From Paracoccus lichenicola (GTDB taxonomy: Bacteria > Pseudomonadota > Alphaproteobacteria > Rhodobacterales > Rhodobacteraceae): DNA of 64,000 bases. Below are positions 11,761-26,310 of this stretch, in pieces. A model generated the notes under the pieces. The model searched no databases. It was not told where the DNA came from and saw only the letters and a list, made by a program, of their open reading frames with translations. The position numbers and the translations under genes were made by a program. The DNA lies in assembly GCF_009708075.1 (NCBI RefSeq), contig NZ_WMBT01000002.1, forward strand, positions 124,001-188,000, given 5' to 3'. Every line of letters starts with the position of its first letter. Positions within the stretch are counted from its first letter, which is position 1.

Positions 11761-13947
11761 TCAGTGCGCGCCCCGCATCATCACCCAGATCAGCAAGCCC
11801 ACGATGCCCAGGACCATCGCGAAGGCGTAATGGAACAGATAGCCCGACTGCACCCGGCCGGCGAAGCGTGTCAGGCGCGGGATGATTCCCATGGCCACCC
11901 CGTTGATGGCGCCGTCGATAACCGCTCCGTCGCCGCCCGTCCACAGGGCGCGGCCGATCCACAAGGCGGGCCGGACGAAGATGAAGTGATAGATCTCGTC
12001 GAAATACCACTTGTTCAGCAGGAACTGATACAGCGCGGGCTGCTGCGCCGCGAGCTTCGCGGGCGCGTTCGGATAGCGGATATACATCAGCCAGGCCAGG
12101 CCAAGCCCGATCAGCATCGCGATGAACGGCGACATCTTGACCCAGGCCGGGACCGAATGGGCGTCATGCATGACGTGGTTGTCCCCGCGCATGAAGATCG
12201 CGCCCTGTTCGTAACCGGCAGGCGCCGCGTGGCCCTCGGCTTCCTCGGCGGGATCGCTGGCTACACCGGCTGCGGCATGGGTTTCAGCACCCTCGGACGC
12301 CGCGCCATGGCCGCCTTCGGCCTGTGCGTGCTCGACCTCGGGCAGGCCGAAGAACCGCTGCACGTTGTCGCCGAAGAAGCTGCCGTACCAGATCATGCCT
12401 GCGAAGATCGCGCCCAGGGCCAGGACGGCCAGCGGCACGGTCATCACCGCAGGGCTTTCATGGGCGTGGTTATAGGCGTGCAGGGGATCGTGATGGTGAT
12501 CGTCATGGCCGTGACCATGGCCGGGAACGGGCTGGACCTCCTCCTCGGACTTGATGGCGGCGTCCCAGATCTTTTGCGGACGCGGCGCGCCCCAGAAGGT
12601 CAGGAACATCAGCCGCCAGGAATAGAAGCTGGTCATCAGCGCCGCGATCACCAGCAGCCAAAAGGCATAGCCCACGCCCGAGGCATAGGCGCTTTCGATC
12701 ACGGCGTCCTTGGACAGGAAGCCCGCGAAGCCGATGTCGGTCATGGGGATGCCGACGCCGGTGATGGCCAGCGTGCCGATCAGCATGGCGGCAAAGGTAT
12801 AGGGCACCTTCTTGCGCAACCCGCCATAGTTCCGCATGTCCTGTTCATGGTGCATCGCGTGGATCACGGACCCCGCGCCCAAAAACAGCATGGCCTTGAA
12901 GAAGGCGTGCGTGAACAGGTGGAACATCGCGGCCGAATAGACGCCGACGCCCGCCGCCACGAACATGTAGCCCAGCTGCGAACAGGTCGAATAGGCGATC
13001 ACGCGCTTGATGTCGTTCTGCACCAGGCCCACGGTCGCGGCGAAGAACGCGGTCGAGGCGCCGATGATCGTCACGAACATCTTGGCCTCGGGCGCGAACT
13101 CGAACAACGGCGACATGCGGCAGACCAGGAACACGCCCGCCGTCACCATGGTCGCGGCGTGGATCAGCGCGGACACAGGCGTCGGGCCTTCCATCGCGTC
13201 GGGCAGCCAGGTGTGCAGGAACAGCTGCGCCGACTTGCCCATCGCGCCGATGAACAGCAACACGGCCAGCAGGTTCGCGGCGTTCCAGCCGGTCCACAGG
13301 AACTGGACCTGCGCGTTCGCCAGCTCGTCCACCTGCGCGAAGATCGCGTCGAACTGGATGGAACCCGTCATCCACCACAGGCCGAAGATCCCCATCAGGA
13401 AGCCGAAGTCGCCCACCCGGTTGACGATGAAGGCCTTCATCGCGGCGGCGTTGGCCGAGGGCTTGCGGTAATAGAAGCCGATCAGCAGATAGGACGCGAC
13501 GCCCACCCCTTCCCAGCCGAAGAACATCTGCAACAGGTTGTCCGCCGTCACCAGCATCAGCATGGCGAAGGTGAAGAACGACAGATAGGCGAAGAAGCGC
13601 GCCTTGTAGTGTTCGTCATGCGTCCAGTTGTCGTCATGGGCCATGTAGCCCATCGAATACATGTGGACGAGCGCGGACACCGTGGTCACGACGATCAGCA
13701 TGATTGCCGTCAGCCGGTCCAGGCGGATGGCCCACTGGCTGCTGAAATCGCCCGAGACGATCCAGTCCATGACCGGAATGTGCTGGGTTTCGCCATTGAA
13801 GCCCAAGAAGACGATCCAGGAAAAAAGCGCGGCGACGAACAGGATGCCCGTGGTCAGCAGCATCGCGGCCTTTTCGCCGATGACGCGCCAGCCGAAGCCC
13901 GCGATCAGGGCGCCCAGCAGCGGCGCGAACAGGATGAATTGCGCCAT
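11761..13947 (-). CDS. nuoL: NADH-quinone oxidoreductase subunit L
   Basis: 728 aa, the largest antiporter-like subunit and distal proton channel of complex I, with the C-terminal lateral helix expected of NuoL. Signatures: [39 protein letters not shown] and [16 protein letters not shown]. Residues about 480-500 contain a His-rich stretch ([12 protein letters not shown]), and residues about 540-590 are Ala/Glu-rich. These lie in the loops before the C-terminal helices and lengthen the protein relative to the roughly 610-residue E. coli NuoL; alphaproteobacterial NuoL proteins of about 700 residues are usual. Confidence 0.96.
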   Translation of the reverse strand: MAQFILFAPLLGALIAGFGWRVIGEKAAMLLTTGILFVAALFSWIVFLGFNGETQHIPVMDWIVSGDFSSQWAIRLDRLTAIMLIVVTTVSALVHMYSMGYMAHDDNWTHDEHYKARFFAYLSFFTFAMLMLVTADNLLQMFFGWEGVGVASYLLIGFYYRKPSANAAAMKAFIVNRVGDFGFLMGIFGLWWMTGSIQFDAIFAQVDELANAQVQFLWTGWNAANLLAVLLFIGAMGKSAQLFLHTWLPDAMEGPTPVSALIHAATMVTAGVFLVCRMSPLFEFAPEAKMFVTIIGASTAFFAATVGLVQNDIKRVIAYSTCSQLGYMFVAAGVGVYSAAMFHLFTHAFFKAMLFLGAGSVIHAMHHEQDMRNYGGLRKKVPYTFAAMLIGTLAITGVGIPMTDIGFAGFLSKDAVIESAYASGVGYAFWLLVIAALMTSFYSWRLMFLTFWGAPRPQKIWDAAIKSEEEVQPVPGHGHGHDDHHHDPLHAYNHAHESPAVMTVPLAVLALGAIFAGMIWYGSFFGDNVQRFFGLPEVEHAQAEGGHGAASEGAETHAAAGVASDPAEEAEGHAAPAGYEQGAIFMRGDNHVMHDAHSVPAWVKMSPFIAMLIGLGLAWLMYIRYPNAPAKLAAQQPALYQFLLNKWYFDEIYHFIFVRPALWIGRALWTGGDGAVIDGAINGVAMGIIPRLTRFAGRVQSGYLFHYAFAMVLGIVGLLIWVMMRGAH

Positions 13948-13953
13948 GACCGC

Positions 13954-14817
<864 letters not shown>

Positions 14818-14821
<4 letters not shown>

Positions 14822-15420
14822 AGCCCCTGCCCCGGCTTCACGTCGCGCAGTTCCATGGCCTTGGCCGGGTCGCGCCACATCTGCTCCAGCACGTTCTGGC
14901 GCTTGATGTCGCGGCGGTGGCGCATGGTCAGGGTGATGGCGCCGATCATGGCGACCAGCAGGATCAGCCCCGCGACCTGGAACGGCAGCAGATAGCGGTC
15001 ATACAGCACCGTGCCGATGGCGTTGGTGTTCAGAGAGTCCAGCAGAACCGGCGCGGCCCGCATCCCCTCGGCCTGGATCGAGCTTTCCCAACCCCCGAAG
15101 GCAATCGCCAGCTGCGCCAGCAGCACGACGGCGATCAGCCCCGCCAGCGGCAGATAGCGCGCGAACTCGCCCTTGAGCTGGGCGAAGTCCACGTCCAGCA
15201 TCATCACCACGAACAGGAACAGCACCGCCACCGCGCCGACATAGACGATCACCAGCAGCATCGCCACGAACTCCGCGCCTTGCAGCACGAACAGCCCGGC
15301 GGATGCGATGAAGGCCAGGATCAGCCACAGCACCGAATGCACGGGGTTGCGGGACAGCACCACCATGAAGCCCGCCAGGCAGACCGAGATGGCGAACAGA
15401 TAAAAGGCGAAGGTGATCAT
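14818..15420 (-). CDS. nuoJ: NADH-quinone oxidoreductase subunit J
   Basis: 200 aa with five membrane helices and a soluble C-terminal tail (about residues 165-200). The family signature is the third-helix region [25 protein letters not shown]. Forms part of the membrane arm of complex I next to NuoK, NuoA and NuoH. Its ATG overlaps the stop of the upstream CMD-family gene by 4 bp (ATGA), and its stop overlaps the GTG of the lipoprotein gene. Confidence 0.96.
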
Positions 15421-15830
15421 TCGGCCTGTTTCCCTTCATGGTCGGTGAACACGCCCTGGGCGATCTCCAGGGCCTTCTGCATGGCCGGGATGCCGCCGAA
15501 CATCCCCATCTGATAGATGACCTCGGCCACCTCGCGGGCGGTGGCGCCCGCGGCGATGGCGTGGCGGATGGTCAGGCGCAGTTGCGGTTCCGCGTGCGCG
15601 CCCTGCACGGTCAGCGCGGCGACCGTCACCAGCAGCCGGGTCTTGGCGTCCAGGCCGTCGCGGTTGAAGGTGCGCCCGAACCACATTTCCAGCATGTCCG
15701 CCGGCATGGTCGGGATCATCTTCTCGAAGGCGCGGGGATCGAGGTTCTCGATGCCCGGATTGAAGGCCCGGGCCATTTCCTGCCCGGACTGCATCATCTG
15801 CTGGAACAGCTTGGTGAACGCGTCGCTCAT
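15417..15830 (-). CDS. Carboxymuconolactone decarboxylase (AhpD-like) family protein
   Basis: 137 aa. The C-terminal 90 residues match the carboxymuconolactone decarboxylase fold: [20 protein letters not shown], then [20 protein letters not shown], then [16 protein letters not shown]. The AhpD-type CxxC pair is absent, so peroxidase activity through disulfide exchange is unlikely. It is coupled on both sides by 4-bp ATGA overlaps with nuoI and nuoJ. A gene of this family inside the nuo cluster is usual in Rhodobacteraceae and corresponds to one of the unidentified reading frames of the P. denitrificans nqo cluster. Its role in complex I is not established. Confidence 0.85.
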   Translation of the reverse strand: MSDAFTKLFQQMMQSGQEMARAFNPGIENLDPRAFEKMIPTMPADMLEMWFGRTFNRDGLDAKTRLLVTVAALTVQGAHAEPQLRLTIRHAIAAGATAREVAEVIYQMGMFGGIPAMQKALEIAQGVFTDHEGKQAE

Positions 15831-16318
15831 CGGTAGGGCGCGTCGATGGACAGGTTGCGGGCGATCTCGGCCTCCCAGCGGGCGCCGTTGTCCAGCAGCT
15901 TCTGCTTGTCGTAGAACAGCTCCTCGCGCGTTTCGGTCGAGAACTCGAAGTTCGGGCCTTCCACGATGGCATCGACCGGGCAGGCTTCCTGGCAGAAGCC
16001 GCAATAGATGCACTTGGTCATGTCGATGTCATAGCGCGTGGTGCGGCGGCTTCCGTCCTCGCGCGGTTCGGAATCGATGGTGATCGCCTGGGCGGGGCAG
16101 ATCGCCTCGCACAGCTTGCAGGCGATGCAGCGTTCCTCGCCGTTGGGATAGCGGCGCAAGGCGTGTTCGCCCCGGAAACGCGGCGAGATTGGCCCCTTTT
16201 CGTGGGGATAGTTGATCGTGGATTTCGGTGCGACGAAGTATTTCATCGCCACGCCGAAGCCCTTCAGGAAATCGACCATCAGGAAATACTTGGTGGCGCG
16301 CATGATGTCGAAGGCCAT
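15827..16318 (-). CDS. nuoI: NADH-quinone oxidoreductase subunit I
   Basis: 163 aa peripheral-arm subunit holding clusters N6a and N6b. The two 4Fe-4S motifs are [17 protein letters not shown] and [16 protein letters not shown], each with four Cys. The N-terminal amphipathic helix ([22 protein letters not shown]) sits on the membrane. Its ATG shares one base with the stop of the 61-aa gene, and its stop overlaps the CMD gene start. Confidence 0.97.
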   Translation of the reverse strand: MAFDIMRATKYFLMVDFLKGFGVAMKYFVAPKSTINYPHEKGPISPRFRGEHALRRYPNGEERCIACKLCEAICPAQAITIDSEPREDGSRRTTRYDIDMTKCIYCGFCQEACPVDAIVEGPNFEFSTETREELFYDKQKLLDNGARWEAEIARNLSIDAPYR

Positions 16319-16503
16319 CAGAATTCTTCCCCTTGCTTGGGCGCGGCGAAGCGGTCGAAGGCCGCCACGTATTCGCGAACCCTGGCGCCGTCACGGGACT
16401 GTTCGGCACTATCCAGATTGTTGGCCAGGAAATGCGCGAACTCGACCTTGTCGGTTTCCGACGCATTTGCCAGCATTTCGGCGATCCTGTTGGAATAAGC
16501 CAT
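16318..16503 (-). CDS. 61-aa protein between nuoH and nuoI
   Basis: A small protein ([18 protein letters not shown]...) with no membrane segment, predicted mostly helical and mildly acidic. No family recognised. Support for being real: it fills the nuoH-nuoI gap exactly, starting 3 bp after the nuoH stop and sharing one base (TGATG) with the nuoI start, so the operon would be translated without interruption. Unidentified small reading frames are known in this part of the P. denitrificans nqo cluster, but I cannot say it is the same one. Confidence 0.7.
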   Translation of the reverse strand: MAYSNRIAEMLANASETDKVEFAHFLANNLDSAEQSRDGARVREYVAAFDRFAAPKQGEEF

Positions 16504-16506
16504 GTC

Positions 16507-17538
16507 TTATGCCCCTGCCCAGCGTGCCCAGAACGACCCGAAGACCTCGTAGCGCGCCAGGAAGGCGATCAGCACGACCCACCCCAGCGACAGCGGCAGG
16601 AACACCTTCCAGCCGATCCGCATCAACTGGTCATAGCGGTACCGCGGCACCATCGCCTTGACCATGGCGAACATGAAGAACCAGAAGACCATCTTCAGGA
16701 ACATCCAGATCGCGCCGTCGGGAATGCCGGGGATGGGCGACAGCCAGCCGCCGAAGAACAGCAGCGAGATCAGCGCGCACATCAGCCAGATGGCGATGTA
16801 TTCGCCCGCCATGAACAGCAGATAGGGCGTGGACGAATATTCGACCATGAAGCCCGCGACCAGTTCCGATTCCGCCTCGGCCAGGTCGAAGGGCGGGCGG
16901 TTGGTTTCGGCCAGCGCCGACACGAAGAACAGCACCAGCATCGGGAAATGCGGCAGCCAGTACCAGGACAGCAGCCCCGCGCCCGACTGCGCCTCGACGA
17001 TGGCGCTGATGTTCATCGACCCGGTCGAGATGATGACGCCGATGATGATGAGGCCCAGGCTGACCTCGTACGAGATCATCTGCGCCGCCGCGCGCAGCGA
17101 CGACAGGAACGGGTATTTCGAGTTCGAGGCCCAACCGCCCATGATCACGCCATACACCTCCAGCGAGGAGACGGCGAAGATGAACAGGATGCCCACGTTG
17201 ATGTCGGCCATCACCCAGCCGGGCGCGAAGGGGATCGCGACGAAGGCCAGCAAGGCCAGCGTCATCGACAGGAAGGGCGCCAGGAAGAAGACGAACTTGT
17301 CGGCCCCGGCGGGGATGACGATTTCCTTCAGCACGTATTTCAGCGCGTCCGCGAAGGTCTGCAGCAGGCCCCAGGGACCGACCACGTTCGGGCCGCGCCG
17401 CATCTGCACCGCGGCCCAGATCTTGCGGTCGCCATAGACCAGAAAGATCAGCGACAGCATGACAAAGGCGATCACCGCCAGACCCTGCGCCAGAAGCAGG
17501 ATCGCCATGCCCAGAGAGGATGCCCAGAAATCAGCCAT
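16507..17538 (-). CDS. nuoH: NADH-quinone oxidoreductase subunit H
   Basis: 343 aa with eight to nine membrane helices, forming the quinone chamber and the joint between the two arms of complex I. Signatures: [21 protein letters not shown], the charged loop [27 protein letters not shown] split over helices, and [21 protein letters not shown] with the conserved acidic residues. Length matches the P. denitrificans NQO8 subunit (about 345 aa). Confidence 0.97.
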   Translation of the reverse strand: MADFWASSLGMAILLLAQGLAVIAFVMLSLIFLVYGDRKIWAAVQMRRGPNVVGPWGLLQTFADALKYVLKEIVIPAGADKFVFFLAPFLSMTLALLAFVAIPFAPGWVMADINVGILFIFAVSSLEVYGVIMGGWASNSKYPFLSSLRAAAQMISYEVSLGLIIIGVIISTGSMNISAIVEAQSGAGLLSWYWLPHFPMLVLFFVSALAETNRPPFDLAEAESELVAGFMVEYSSTPYLLFMAGEYIAIWLMCALISLLFFGGWLSPIPGIPDGAIWMFLKMVFWFFMFAMVKAMVPRYRYDQLMRIGWKVFLPLSLGWVVLIAFLARYEVFGSFWARWAGA

Positions 17539-17554
17539 GCCCGTCCCTATCCCA

Positions 17555-18322
17555 TTACGCGGCGGGAATGCCGCGCGCCTTGCATTCGCGCAAGGTGTCT
17601 TCCGTTTCCATCACCCGCAGGCCCATCGGCTTCTGATCCGACAGCGTGAATGCGGCACCGATCATCAGCTTGCCGTCGCGCGTGTCCTGCAGCGTGCGCA
17701 CATGGCGACCGTAGGGCGCGCCATTCCGCTTGGCCCAACCTGCCAGCGCGCAGGTGGCATACGAGAAGGCGATGTCGGCGTCCACCCCCTCGCGCAAGTT
17801 CGCCGTCACCTCGACCAGATCCGACGCGCCCTTGGGACTGAGGGAAACGACCTGAGCGCCCATGAAGGCGGCAGGATCGACCTCGGTCCCCTCGGCCCAG
17901 GTGGGCAGCGCAGGCTGGGTGCGCGCGGCGAATTCCTCCAGCGCCTTGTCCTGCGCGGTCTGGCGCGGCGGCAGGTCGGGCGCCACGCCCGCCCCCAGGT
18001 CCAGATCCAGGTTCGCGTTCAGCGCCATCAGGTCGGCCTCGGACACGGCAAAGGCGTCCTGCCCTTCGGGACTGTCCAGCGCCATGGTGGTGACGCTTCC
18101 GTCGGGTTCCAGGATCAGGATCTCGCCCGACTTGGTCGAGATGCGGGCAAGGGTCAGCGGCGCCTTGCCCTTGGCCGCGCCGGGCGTGACGACCTTGGCC
18201 GTCATCATCTCGGGCTTCGGCTTGGGCCGGCCGTCGCCGGCGTCATCCCCGCAGCCGGCCAGCAGCGCAGCCCCGGCCAGGGCTGCGATCAGGAAGCGAG
18301 GCTGGCAGGGTGCTGGCCGCAT
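17555..18322 (-). CDS. Lipoprotein encoded between nuoG and nuoH
   Basis: 255 aa from the ATG at 18322, 4 bp after the nuoG stop. The signal sequence ends in lipobox LLAGC near residue 25, then a short charged linker ([13 protein letters not shown]). Two soluble parts follow: about 45-95, with [25 protein letters not shown], and about 150-255, ending in [20 protein letters not shown]. No named domain is recognised. A longer in-frame start exists at 18352, but it would overlap nuoG and put residues before the signal. GC content resembles the surrounding nuo genes, unlike the lipoprotein gene between nuoJ and nuoK. Likely a periplasm-facing protein of unknown role. Confidence 0.75.
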   Translation of the reverse strand: MRPAPCQPRFLIAALAGAALLAGCGDDAGDGRPKPKPEMMTAKVVTPGAAKGKAPLTLARISTKSGEILILEPDGSVTTMALDSPEGQDAFAVSEADLMALNANLDLDLGAGVAPDLPPRQTAQDKALEEFAARTQPALPTWAEGTEVDPAAFMGAQVVSLSPKGASDLVEVTANLREGVDADIAFSYATCALAGWAKRNGAPYGRHVRTLQDTRDGKLMIGAAFTLSDQKPMGLRVMETEDTLRECKARGIPAA

Positions 18323-18326
18323 GGCG

Positions 18327-20345
18327 CTACTCGGCCGCCAGCGAGGGCGCATGGCGCGCGGCCGCCATGCGGGACAACTCGCCCATCAAAGGCGAGGAGC
18401 GCGCGATCGGGTTCGTCAGGTAGAAATCCTTGACGGCATAGCGGAAGCTGGCCTTGCCCATATCCAGCCGGTCGAGCGCGCGCCATTCGTTTTCCGGAAC
18501 CTGGTCGATCATGGCCAGATGCGGCACGGCCGCGACCAGGGCGCGGCGCAACTGCGTCAGGCTGTCCCAGGGCAGGGTCTGGCCCAGCTCGGCGGATAGC
18601 GCGCGCAGGATCGCCCAGTTTTCCTTGGCCTCGCCCGGCGCGAAGTTCGCGCGCAGGGCAATCTGCGGGCGGCCCTCGGTGTTCACGAACAGCCCGTTTT
18701 CTTCCGTGTAGCAGGCGGCGGGCAGGATGATGTCGGCCCGATGCGCGCCCCGGTCGCCGTGGCTGCCCTGATAGATCACGAAGGCGCCGGGGGCCACGTC
18801 CACCTCGTCCGCGCCCAGGTTGTAGATCACCTCGGCCCCGTCGATGGCGGCAGCCAGCCCGCCCTCGGTCACCGCGCTCACATCCATCGCGCCCACGCGG
18901 GACGCGGCGGTATGCAGGACCAGCAGCTTGCAGTCGTCCAGTTCGCAGATGCGCATGGCATTGGCCAGCACGGCCTCGCCGTCCGCCTCGGTCAGGGCGC
19001 CCTGGCCCACGATCACGATGCCGGGCGTGCCTGCGGTGGACTTCAGGTCGTCCTTGGCCAGATGGGACAGCACGGCACGGTCGTTGCCATGATGGTGATA
19101 GTCATAGGTCAGATCGACCGCATCCCCGATCAGCGCGATCTGCGCGCCATGCGCCCAGGCCTTGCGGATGCGGGCGTTCAGAACCGGCGCTTCCTCGCGC
19201 GGGTTGGTGCCGATCAGCAGGATGCGTTTCGCGCCGTCGATGTCGGCAATCGTCGCGTTGCCGACATAGGCGCCCCGGTTGCCCGCAGGCAGCCGCGCGC
19301 CATCGGTGCGGCATTCGACATGGCCGCCCAGGCCTTCCACCATTTGCTTCAGGCTGAACGCGGCCTCGACCGGGGCAAGATCGCCGACCAGACCGGCGAC
19401 CTTGCGGCCCTTCATGGCCGAGGCGGCGGCAGCCAGGGCCTCGGGCCAGGTGACGGGGCGCAGCTTGCCGTTCACGCGGACATAGGGCTTGTCCAGCCGC
19501 TGGCGGCGCAGCCCGTCCCAGACGAAGCGGGTCTTGTCGCTGATCCATTCCTCGTTCACGTCGTCATGGTTGCGCGGCAGGATGCGCATGACCTCGCGGC
19601 CCTTCACGTCGATGCGGATGTTGCTGCCAAGCGCGTCCATCACGTCGATGCTTTCGGTCTTGCGCAATTCCCAGGGGCGCGCCTTGAAGGCATAAGGCTT
19701 GCTGACCAACGCCCCAACCGGGCACAGGTCGATGATGTTGCCCTGCAGGTTGGATGCCAGCGTCTCGTTCAGATAGCTGGTGATCTCGCTGTCCTCGCCA
19801 CGCCCGGTCTGGCCCATCTGGCTGATGCCCGCGACCTCGGTCGTGAAGCGCACGCAGCGGGTGCAGCTGATGCAGCGGGTCATGTGCGTTTCGACCAGCG
19901 GCCCGAGATCCAATTCCTCGGCCGCGCGCTTCGGTTCTCGAAAACGGCTGAAGTCCACGCCGTAAGCCATTGCCTGGTCTTGCAGATCGCATTCGCCGCC
20001 CTGGTCGCAGATCGGGCAGTCCAGCGGATGGTTGATGAGCAAAAACTCCATCACCCCCTCGCGCGCCTTCTTGACCATCGGGCTGTTGGTGCGGATTTCC
20101 GAGGGCGCGCCGTCCGGGCCGGGGCGCAGATCCTTGACCTGCATCGCGCAGGACGCGGCGGGCTTCGGGGGACCGCCCACGACCTCGACCAGGCACATCC
20201 GGCAGTTGCCCGCGATGGACAGCCGTTCGTGATAGCAGAAGCGCGGGATCTCGATCCCCGCCTGCTCGCAGGCCTGGATCAGGGTCAGGTTGGGATCGAC
20301 CGCGATCTCGGTCCCGTCGATCTTGATCGTGCGCAAATCGGCCAT
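18327..20345 (-). CDS. nuoG: NADH-quinone oxidoreductase subunit G
   Basis: 672 aa, the large iron-sulfur subunit of the peripheral arm. From the N-terminus: a 2Fe-2S ferredoxin domain ([15 protein letters not shown], with the fourth Cys in PAASCAM), the N5 cluster motif with one His ligand ([17 protein letters not shown]), and the 4Fe-4S motif [10 protein letters not shown] with CPVGAL further on. The remainder is a molybdopterin-oxidoreductase-like domain that binds no cofactor. Length matches P. denitrificans NQO3. The start is 12 bp after the DUF5333 gene. Confidence 0.97.
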   Translation of the reverse strand: MADLRTIKIDGTEIAVDPNLTLIQACEQAGIEIPRFCYHERLSIAGNCRMCLVEVVGGPPKPAASCAMQVKDLRPGPDGAPSEIRTNSPMVKKAREGVMEFLLINHPLDCPICDQGGECDLQDQAMAYGVDFSRFREPKRAAEELDLGPLVETHMTRCISCTRCVRFTTEVAGISQMGQTGRGEDSEITSYLNETLASNLQGNIIDLCPVGALVSKPYAFKARPWELRKTESIDVMDALGSNIRIDVKGREVMRILPRNHDDVNEEWISDKTRFVWDGLRRQRLDKPYVRVNGKLRPVTWPEALAAAASAMKGRKVAGLVGDLAPVEAAFSLKQMVEGLGGHVECRTDGARLPAGNRGAYVGNATIADIDGAKRILLIGTNPREEAPVLNARIRKAWAHGAQIALIGDAVDLTYDYHHHGNDRAVLSHLAKDDLKSTAGTPGIVIVGQGALTEADGEAVLANAMRICELDDCKLLVLHTAASRVGAMDVSAVTEGGLAAAIDGAEVIYNLGADEVDVAPGAFVIYQGSHGDRGAHRADIILPAACYTEENGLFVNTEGRPQIALRANFAPGEAKENWAILRALSAELGQTLPWDSLTQLRRALVAAVPHLAMIDQVPENEWRALDRLDMGKASFRYAVKDFYLTNPIARSSPLMGELSRMAAARHAPSLAAE

Positions 20346-20357
20346 CGGCTTTCTTCC

Positions 20358-22108
<1,751 letters not shown>

Positions 22109-22324
22109 TCACGCATTCCTGCGCCGCCAGATACGCCAGGTCACGATCAGCGACCAGACAAAAGCACCCATGGCGGCCAGATCCGCCAGAAAGGCCCATC
22201 TTCCGGCCCAGTCGTAATAGCCGCCAAGCGCCTGGACCAGCAGCCACAGGCACATGGCGACGGCGATCACGATGGCTGCCAGACGCATCTGGCCCGCGTC
22301 ACGATCCTGCCCGGTTCCGCGCAT
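22109..22324 (-). CDS. DUF5337-like small membrane protein
   Basis: 71 aa with two membrane helices (RLAAIVIAVAMCLWLLVQAL and FLADLAAMGAFVWSLIVTW) and a basic C-terminus (RIWRRRNA). It lies between nuoE and nuoF, where Rhodobacteraceae commonly carry a DUF5337 gene, and the pattern of a charged N-terminus followed by two helices agrees with that family. Gaps of 15 bp to nuoE and 27 bp to nuoF place it firmly in the operon. Function unknown; by its location and size it could be a membrane factor for complex I. Confidence 0.75.
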   Translation of the reverse strand: MRGTGQDRDAGQMRLAAIVIAVAMCLWLLVQALGGYYDWAGRWAFLADLAAMGAFVWSLIVTWRIWRRRNA

Positions 22325-22339
22325 TGCCTGGTTCCCTGC

Positions 22340-23257
22340 CTATCGGTCCGTCGTCTCGTCCTTCTGCTCCGCTTCCTCGAGGGCGCGGATGCCCGCCGGG
22401 TTGCGGTCCGACACCGGGCGCGCCGCCGAGGCCGCCTGCGCTTCCTGCTGGGTGATGCCGGACGCGTCCGCGGGCGTCCCTTCGGACGGGCGCGGTTCGG
22501 TTTCGGGCGCGCTGTCGATGCCGGTCCGGTCATCGGACGCAGCCTCGGGGTTGCGAAGCCACTTGGCCAGGATCGGAACCTCGGTCCCGTCGATGCGCTT
22601 GACCGTCTCGCCGATGTCGCGGGCAAGCGCCGCGCTGGCGTTCAGGCTGTCGCCCTGCCCCTTGAGGTCCGCCAAGGCGACCGGACCGCCCAGCGGCTCG
22701 GACGAGAAGCGCCCGTTCTGCGGACCCGGCAGCGGCACTTGGCCGGCCGAGAAGGCGTCGATCAGTTCTTCCAGCCTGGCGGGCGTCAGATCCTCGTAAT
22801 AGTCCTTGCCGATCTGGGCCATGGGCGCGTTGGTGCAGGCACCCAGGCACTCGACCTCCTCCCAGCTGAACTTGCCGTCCGCCGACAGCGTGTGCGGGGT
22901 GGGCGCGATCTTGCGCTTGCAGACGGCGATCAGATCCTCGGCCCCGCAGATCATGCAGGTAGTGGTGCCGCAAATCTGGATATTCGCAATCGACCCAACG
23001 GGTTGAAGCTGGAACATGAAGTAGAATGTCGCGACTTCCAGCGCCCGGATATAGGGCATTCCCAGCAATTCGGCGCAGTATTCGATGGCGGGCCGCGACA
23101 GCCAGCCTTCCTGTTCCTGGGCGCGCCACAGCACCGGGATGATCGCCGATTGCTGGCGGCCTTCCGGATACTTGGTCATCTGGGCATAGGCCCAGTCCAG
23201 ATTGGCGGGCGTGAATTCAAAGCTGTCCGGCTGGACGGGCGAAAGACGGCGGAGCAT
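22340..23257 (-). CDS. nuoE: NADH-quinone oxidoreductase subunit E with long C-terminal extension
   Basis: 305 aa, which is longer than the P. denitrificans NQO2 subunit (about 239 aa). Residues 1-170 are the standard thioredoxin-like 2Fe-2S domain: ligands in [11 protein letters not shown] and [10 protein letters not shown]. Residues about 230-305 form a low-complexity acidic tail rich in Pro, Glu, Ala and Asp ([20 protein letters not shown]). Other Rhodobacteraceae NuoE proteins also carry tails, but the tail sequence here looks unconstrained. The start shares one base with the nuoD stop. Confidence 0.95.
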   Translation of the reverse strand: MLRRLSPVQPDSFEFTPANLDWAYAQMTKYPEGRQQSAIIPVLWRAQEQEGWLSRPAIEYCAELLGMPYIRALEVATFYFMFQLQPVGSIANIQICGTTTCMICGAEDLIAVCKRKIAPTPHTLSADGKFSWEEVECLGACTNAPMAQIGKDYYEDLTPARLEELIDAFSAGQVPLPGPQNGRFSSEPLGGPVALADLKGQGDSLNASAALARDIGETVKRIDGTEVPILAKWLRNPEAASDDRTGIDSAPETEPRPSEGTPADASGITQQEAQAASAARPVSDRNPAGIRALEEAEQKDETTDR

Positions 23258-24495
23258 CAGCGGTCAACCTCTCCGAACACGATGTCAAGGGTGGCGATCA
23301 GGGCGGGCACGTCGGCCAGCAGATGCCCCTTGGCGATCCAGTCCATCGACTGAAGATGCCCGAAGCCCGGCGCCCGCAGCTTGGCGCGATAGGGCTTGTT
23401 CGTCCCGTCGCTGACCAGATAGACCCCGAACTCGCCCTTGGGCGCCTCGACGCAGGCATAAACCTCTCCGGCGGGGACGCGGAAGCCTTCGGTGTAAAGC
23501 TTGAAGTGGTGGATCAGGCTTTCCATGTCGTGCTTCATGTCGCCGCGCTTGGGGGGCGTCAGCTTGCCGCGCGCCAGCACGTCGCCGGCAGGCTCGGCCC
23601 GCAGCTTGTGGACGGCCTGCCGCATGATGCTGGTCGATTCCCGCATTTCCTGCATCCGCACCAGAAAGCGGTCATAGCTGTCGCCATTGCGCCCGACCGG
23701 GATCTTGAAGTCGAATTCGTCATAGCATTCGTAGGGCTGCGAACGGCGCAGGTCCCAGGCCAGGCCCGAGGCGCGCGCCATGACGCCGGAATAGCCCCAG
23801 TCCAGCGCGTCCTGTTCGTTGACGATGCCGATGCCGACCAGCCGCTGCTTGAAGATCCGGTTTTCCGTCAGCAGGGTATCCAGATCGTCCACGACGTTCA
23901 GAAACTGGTCGCACCACGCCTCGATATCGTCCAGCAGGTCTGGGGGCAGATCCTGGTGGACGCCGCCCGGCCGGAAATAGGCCGCGTGCAACCGCGCGCC
24001 CGAGGCCCGTTCATAAAAGATCATCAGCTGCTCGCGCGCCTCGAACCCCCACAGCGGCGGGGTCAGCGCGCCCACGTCCATGGCGCCGGTGGTCAGGCCC
24101 AGAAGGTGGTTCAGGATGCGGCCGATTTCCGAATACAGGACGCGGATCAGGCTGGCACGGCGCGGCACCACGGTGCCGGTCAGACGCTCGATCGCCAGGC
24201 ACCAGGCATGTTCCTGGTTCATGGGCGAGACATAGTCCAGCCGGTCGAAATAGGGCAGGTTCTGCAGGTAGGTCCGGCTTTCCATCAGCTTTTCGGTGCC
24301 GCGATGCAGCAGGCCGATATGGGGATCGGCGCGTTCCACGACCTCGCCGTCCAGTTCCAGAACCATGCGCAGCACGCCGTGCGCCGCCGGGTGCTGGGGA
24401 CCGAAGTTGATGTTAAAGTTGCGGATCTTCTGCTCGCCCACCAGGGTGTCAGCCGATCCGTCGTCATACTGGTTGGTGCGGATATCGCCGTCCAT
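23257..24495 (-). CDS. nuoD: NADH-quinone oxidoreductase subunit D
   Basis: 412 aa, the 49-kDa-type subunit that forms the quinone site with NuoB. Signatures: [21 protein letters not shown] near residue 35, [12 protein letters not shown] near 62, and the C-terminal Arg-rich region [10 protein letters not shown] with the hydrogenase-like fold. Length equals the P. denitrificans NQO4 subunit. The nickel-binding Cys of related hydrogenases are absent, as expected. Confidence 0.98.
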   Translation of the reverse strand: MDGDIRTNQYDDGSADTLVGEQKIRNFNINFGPQHPAAHGVLRMVLELDGEVVERADPHIGLLHRGTEKLMESRTYLQNLPYFDRLDYVSPMNQEHAWCLAIERLTGTVVPRRASLIRVLYSEIGRILNHLLGLTTGAMDVGALTPPLWGFEAREQLMIFYERASGARLHAAYFRPGGVHQDLPPDLLDDIEAWCDQFLNVVDDLDTLLTENRIFKQRLVGIGIVNEQDALDWGYSGVMARASGLAWDLRRSQPYECYDEFDFKIPVGRNGDSYDRFLVRMQEMRESTSIMRQAVHKLRAEPAGDVLARGKLTPPKRGDMKHDMESLIHHFKLYTEGFRVPAGEVYACVEAPKGEFGVYLVSDGTNKPYRAKLRAPGFGHLQSMDWIAKGHLLADVPALIATLDIVFGEVDR

Positions 24496-24499
24496 CGCC

Positions 24500-25117
24500 T
24501 TACCCCTTGGTCTTTTCGTCGCCGGGCAGCACGTATTTCGCGCCCTCCCACGGCGAGAGGAAGTCGAACTGGCGGTATTCCTGCGTCAGTCGGACGGGTT
24601 CATAGATCACGCGCTTTTCGGATTCGTCATAGCGAACCTCGACATAGCCGGTGGTCGGAAAGTCCTTGCGCAACGGAAAGCCGCTGAAGCCGTAATCGGT
24701 CAGGATGCGCCGCAGGTCCGGATGCCCCGAGAACAGGATCCCGAACATGTCGAAAACCTCGCGTTCCAGCCAGTTGGCGCAGGGATAGATCGGCACCATC
24801 GAGGGCACGATCTCGTCCTCGCGGATGGCGACCTTCACGCGGATGCGGTGGTTCTGATACATGGACAGCAGGTGCCAGACCATGTCGAAACGCTGCGGGC
24901 GTTCCGGGTGATCGACCGCGGTGATGTCGATCAGCGTCGAAAAGCGGCAGCTGCTGTCGCTGCGCAGGAACTCGATCAGGTCCACGATGCCGGACAGGGT
25001 CGAGGTCACGGTCAGCTCGCCAAAGGCGACGGCCGTGTCCAGGACCTGGTCCCCGCAGCGCAGCTTGAGGTGTTCGGCCAGCTGGTCCAGCGCGTCGATG
25101 TCGGGATAGACAGCCAT
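24500..25117 (-). CDS. nuoC: NADH-quinone oxidoreductase subunit C
   Basis: 205 aa 30-kDa-type subunit of the peripheral arm. The family signature is ERE(V)[18 protein letters not shown] near residue 135, followed by the C-terminal segment [19 protein letters not shown] and an end of [16 protein letters not shown]. It is a separate gene from nuoD, unlike E. coli where the two are fused. Lies 3 bp after nuoB. Confidence 0.97.
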   Translation of the reverse strand: MAVYPDIDALDQLAEHLKLRCGDQVLDTAVAFGELTVTSTLSGIVDLIEFLRSDSSCRFSTLIDITAVDHPERPQRFDMVWHLLSMYQNHRIRVKVAIREDEIVPSMVPIYPCANWLEREVFDMFGILFSGHPDLRRILTDYGFSGFPLRKDFPTTGYVEVRYDESEKRVIYEPVRLTQEYRQFDFLSPWEGAKYVLPGDEKTKG

Positions 25118-25120
25118 GGC

Positions 25121-26061
<941 letters not shown>

Positions 26062-26074
26062 TTAGCTAGGCGCC

Positions 26075-26103
26075 CGTTTAGACCTGTGGGCCAGCGGGGT
26101 CAA
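26075..26103 (-). promoter_or_regulatory. Probable promoter of the nuo operon
   Basis: On the minus strand: -35 TTGACC (26103-26098), 17-bp spacer, -10 TAAACG (26080-26075), about 65 bp before the nuoA start. It lies in the 300-bp gap between nuoA and the terminator of the upstream gene, the only place where a promoter for the operon can be. The rest of the gap (26104-26258) shows no other strong signal. Confidence 0.5.
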
Positions 26104-26258
26104 CGGGCGGCTGATGCGGAGGGCAGGCGTGTCGCGCGCACTGCCCTTGCGCCCATATGTCCACCCCGGGCCTCATCTTCCAGATGCCCTTGGCGGTTTG
26201 CAGGGGTGACTGCCGTAACGTCACGAACCCGCCCTTGTGCTGCGGCGGAAAAGCAAGG

Positions 26259-26281
26259 AAGGCAGCCCGGGGGGCTGCCTT
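26259..26281 (-). terminator. Rho-independent terminator of the secreted acidic protein gene
   Basis: Perfect 10-bp stem AAGGCAGCCC / GGGCTGCCTT with a 3-nt loop; on the minus strand it is followed by a T-rich stretch (CCTTGCTTTT). It separates the gene at 26311-26775 from the nuo operon on the same strand. Confidence 0.75.
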
Positions 26282-26310
26282 CGATCGCCGCGTTCCTTTT
26301 GGGGGGCGGA

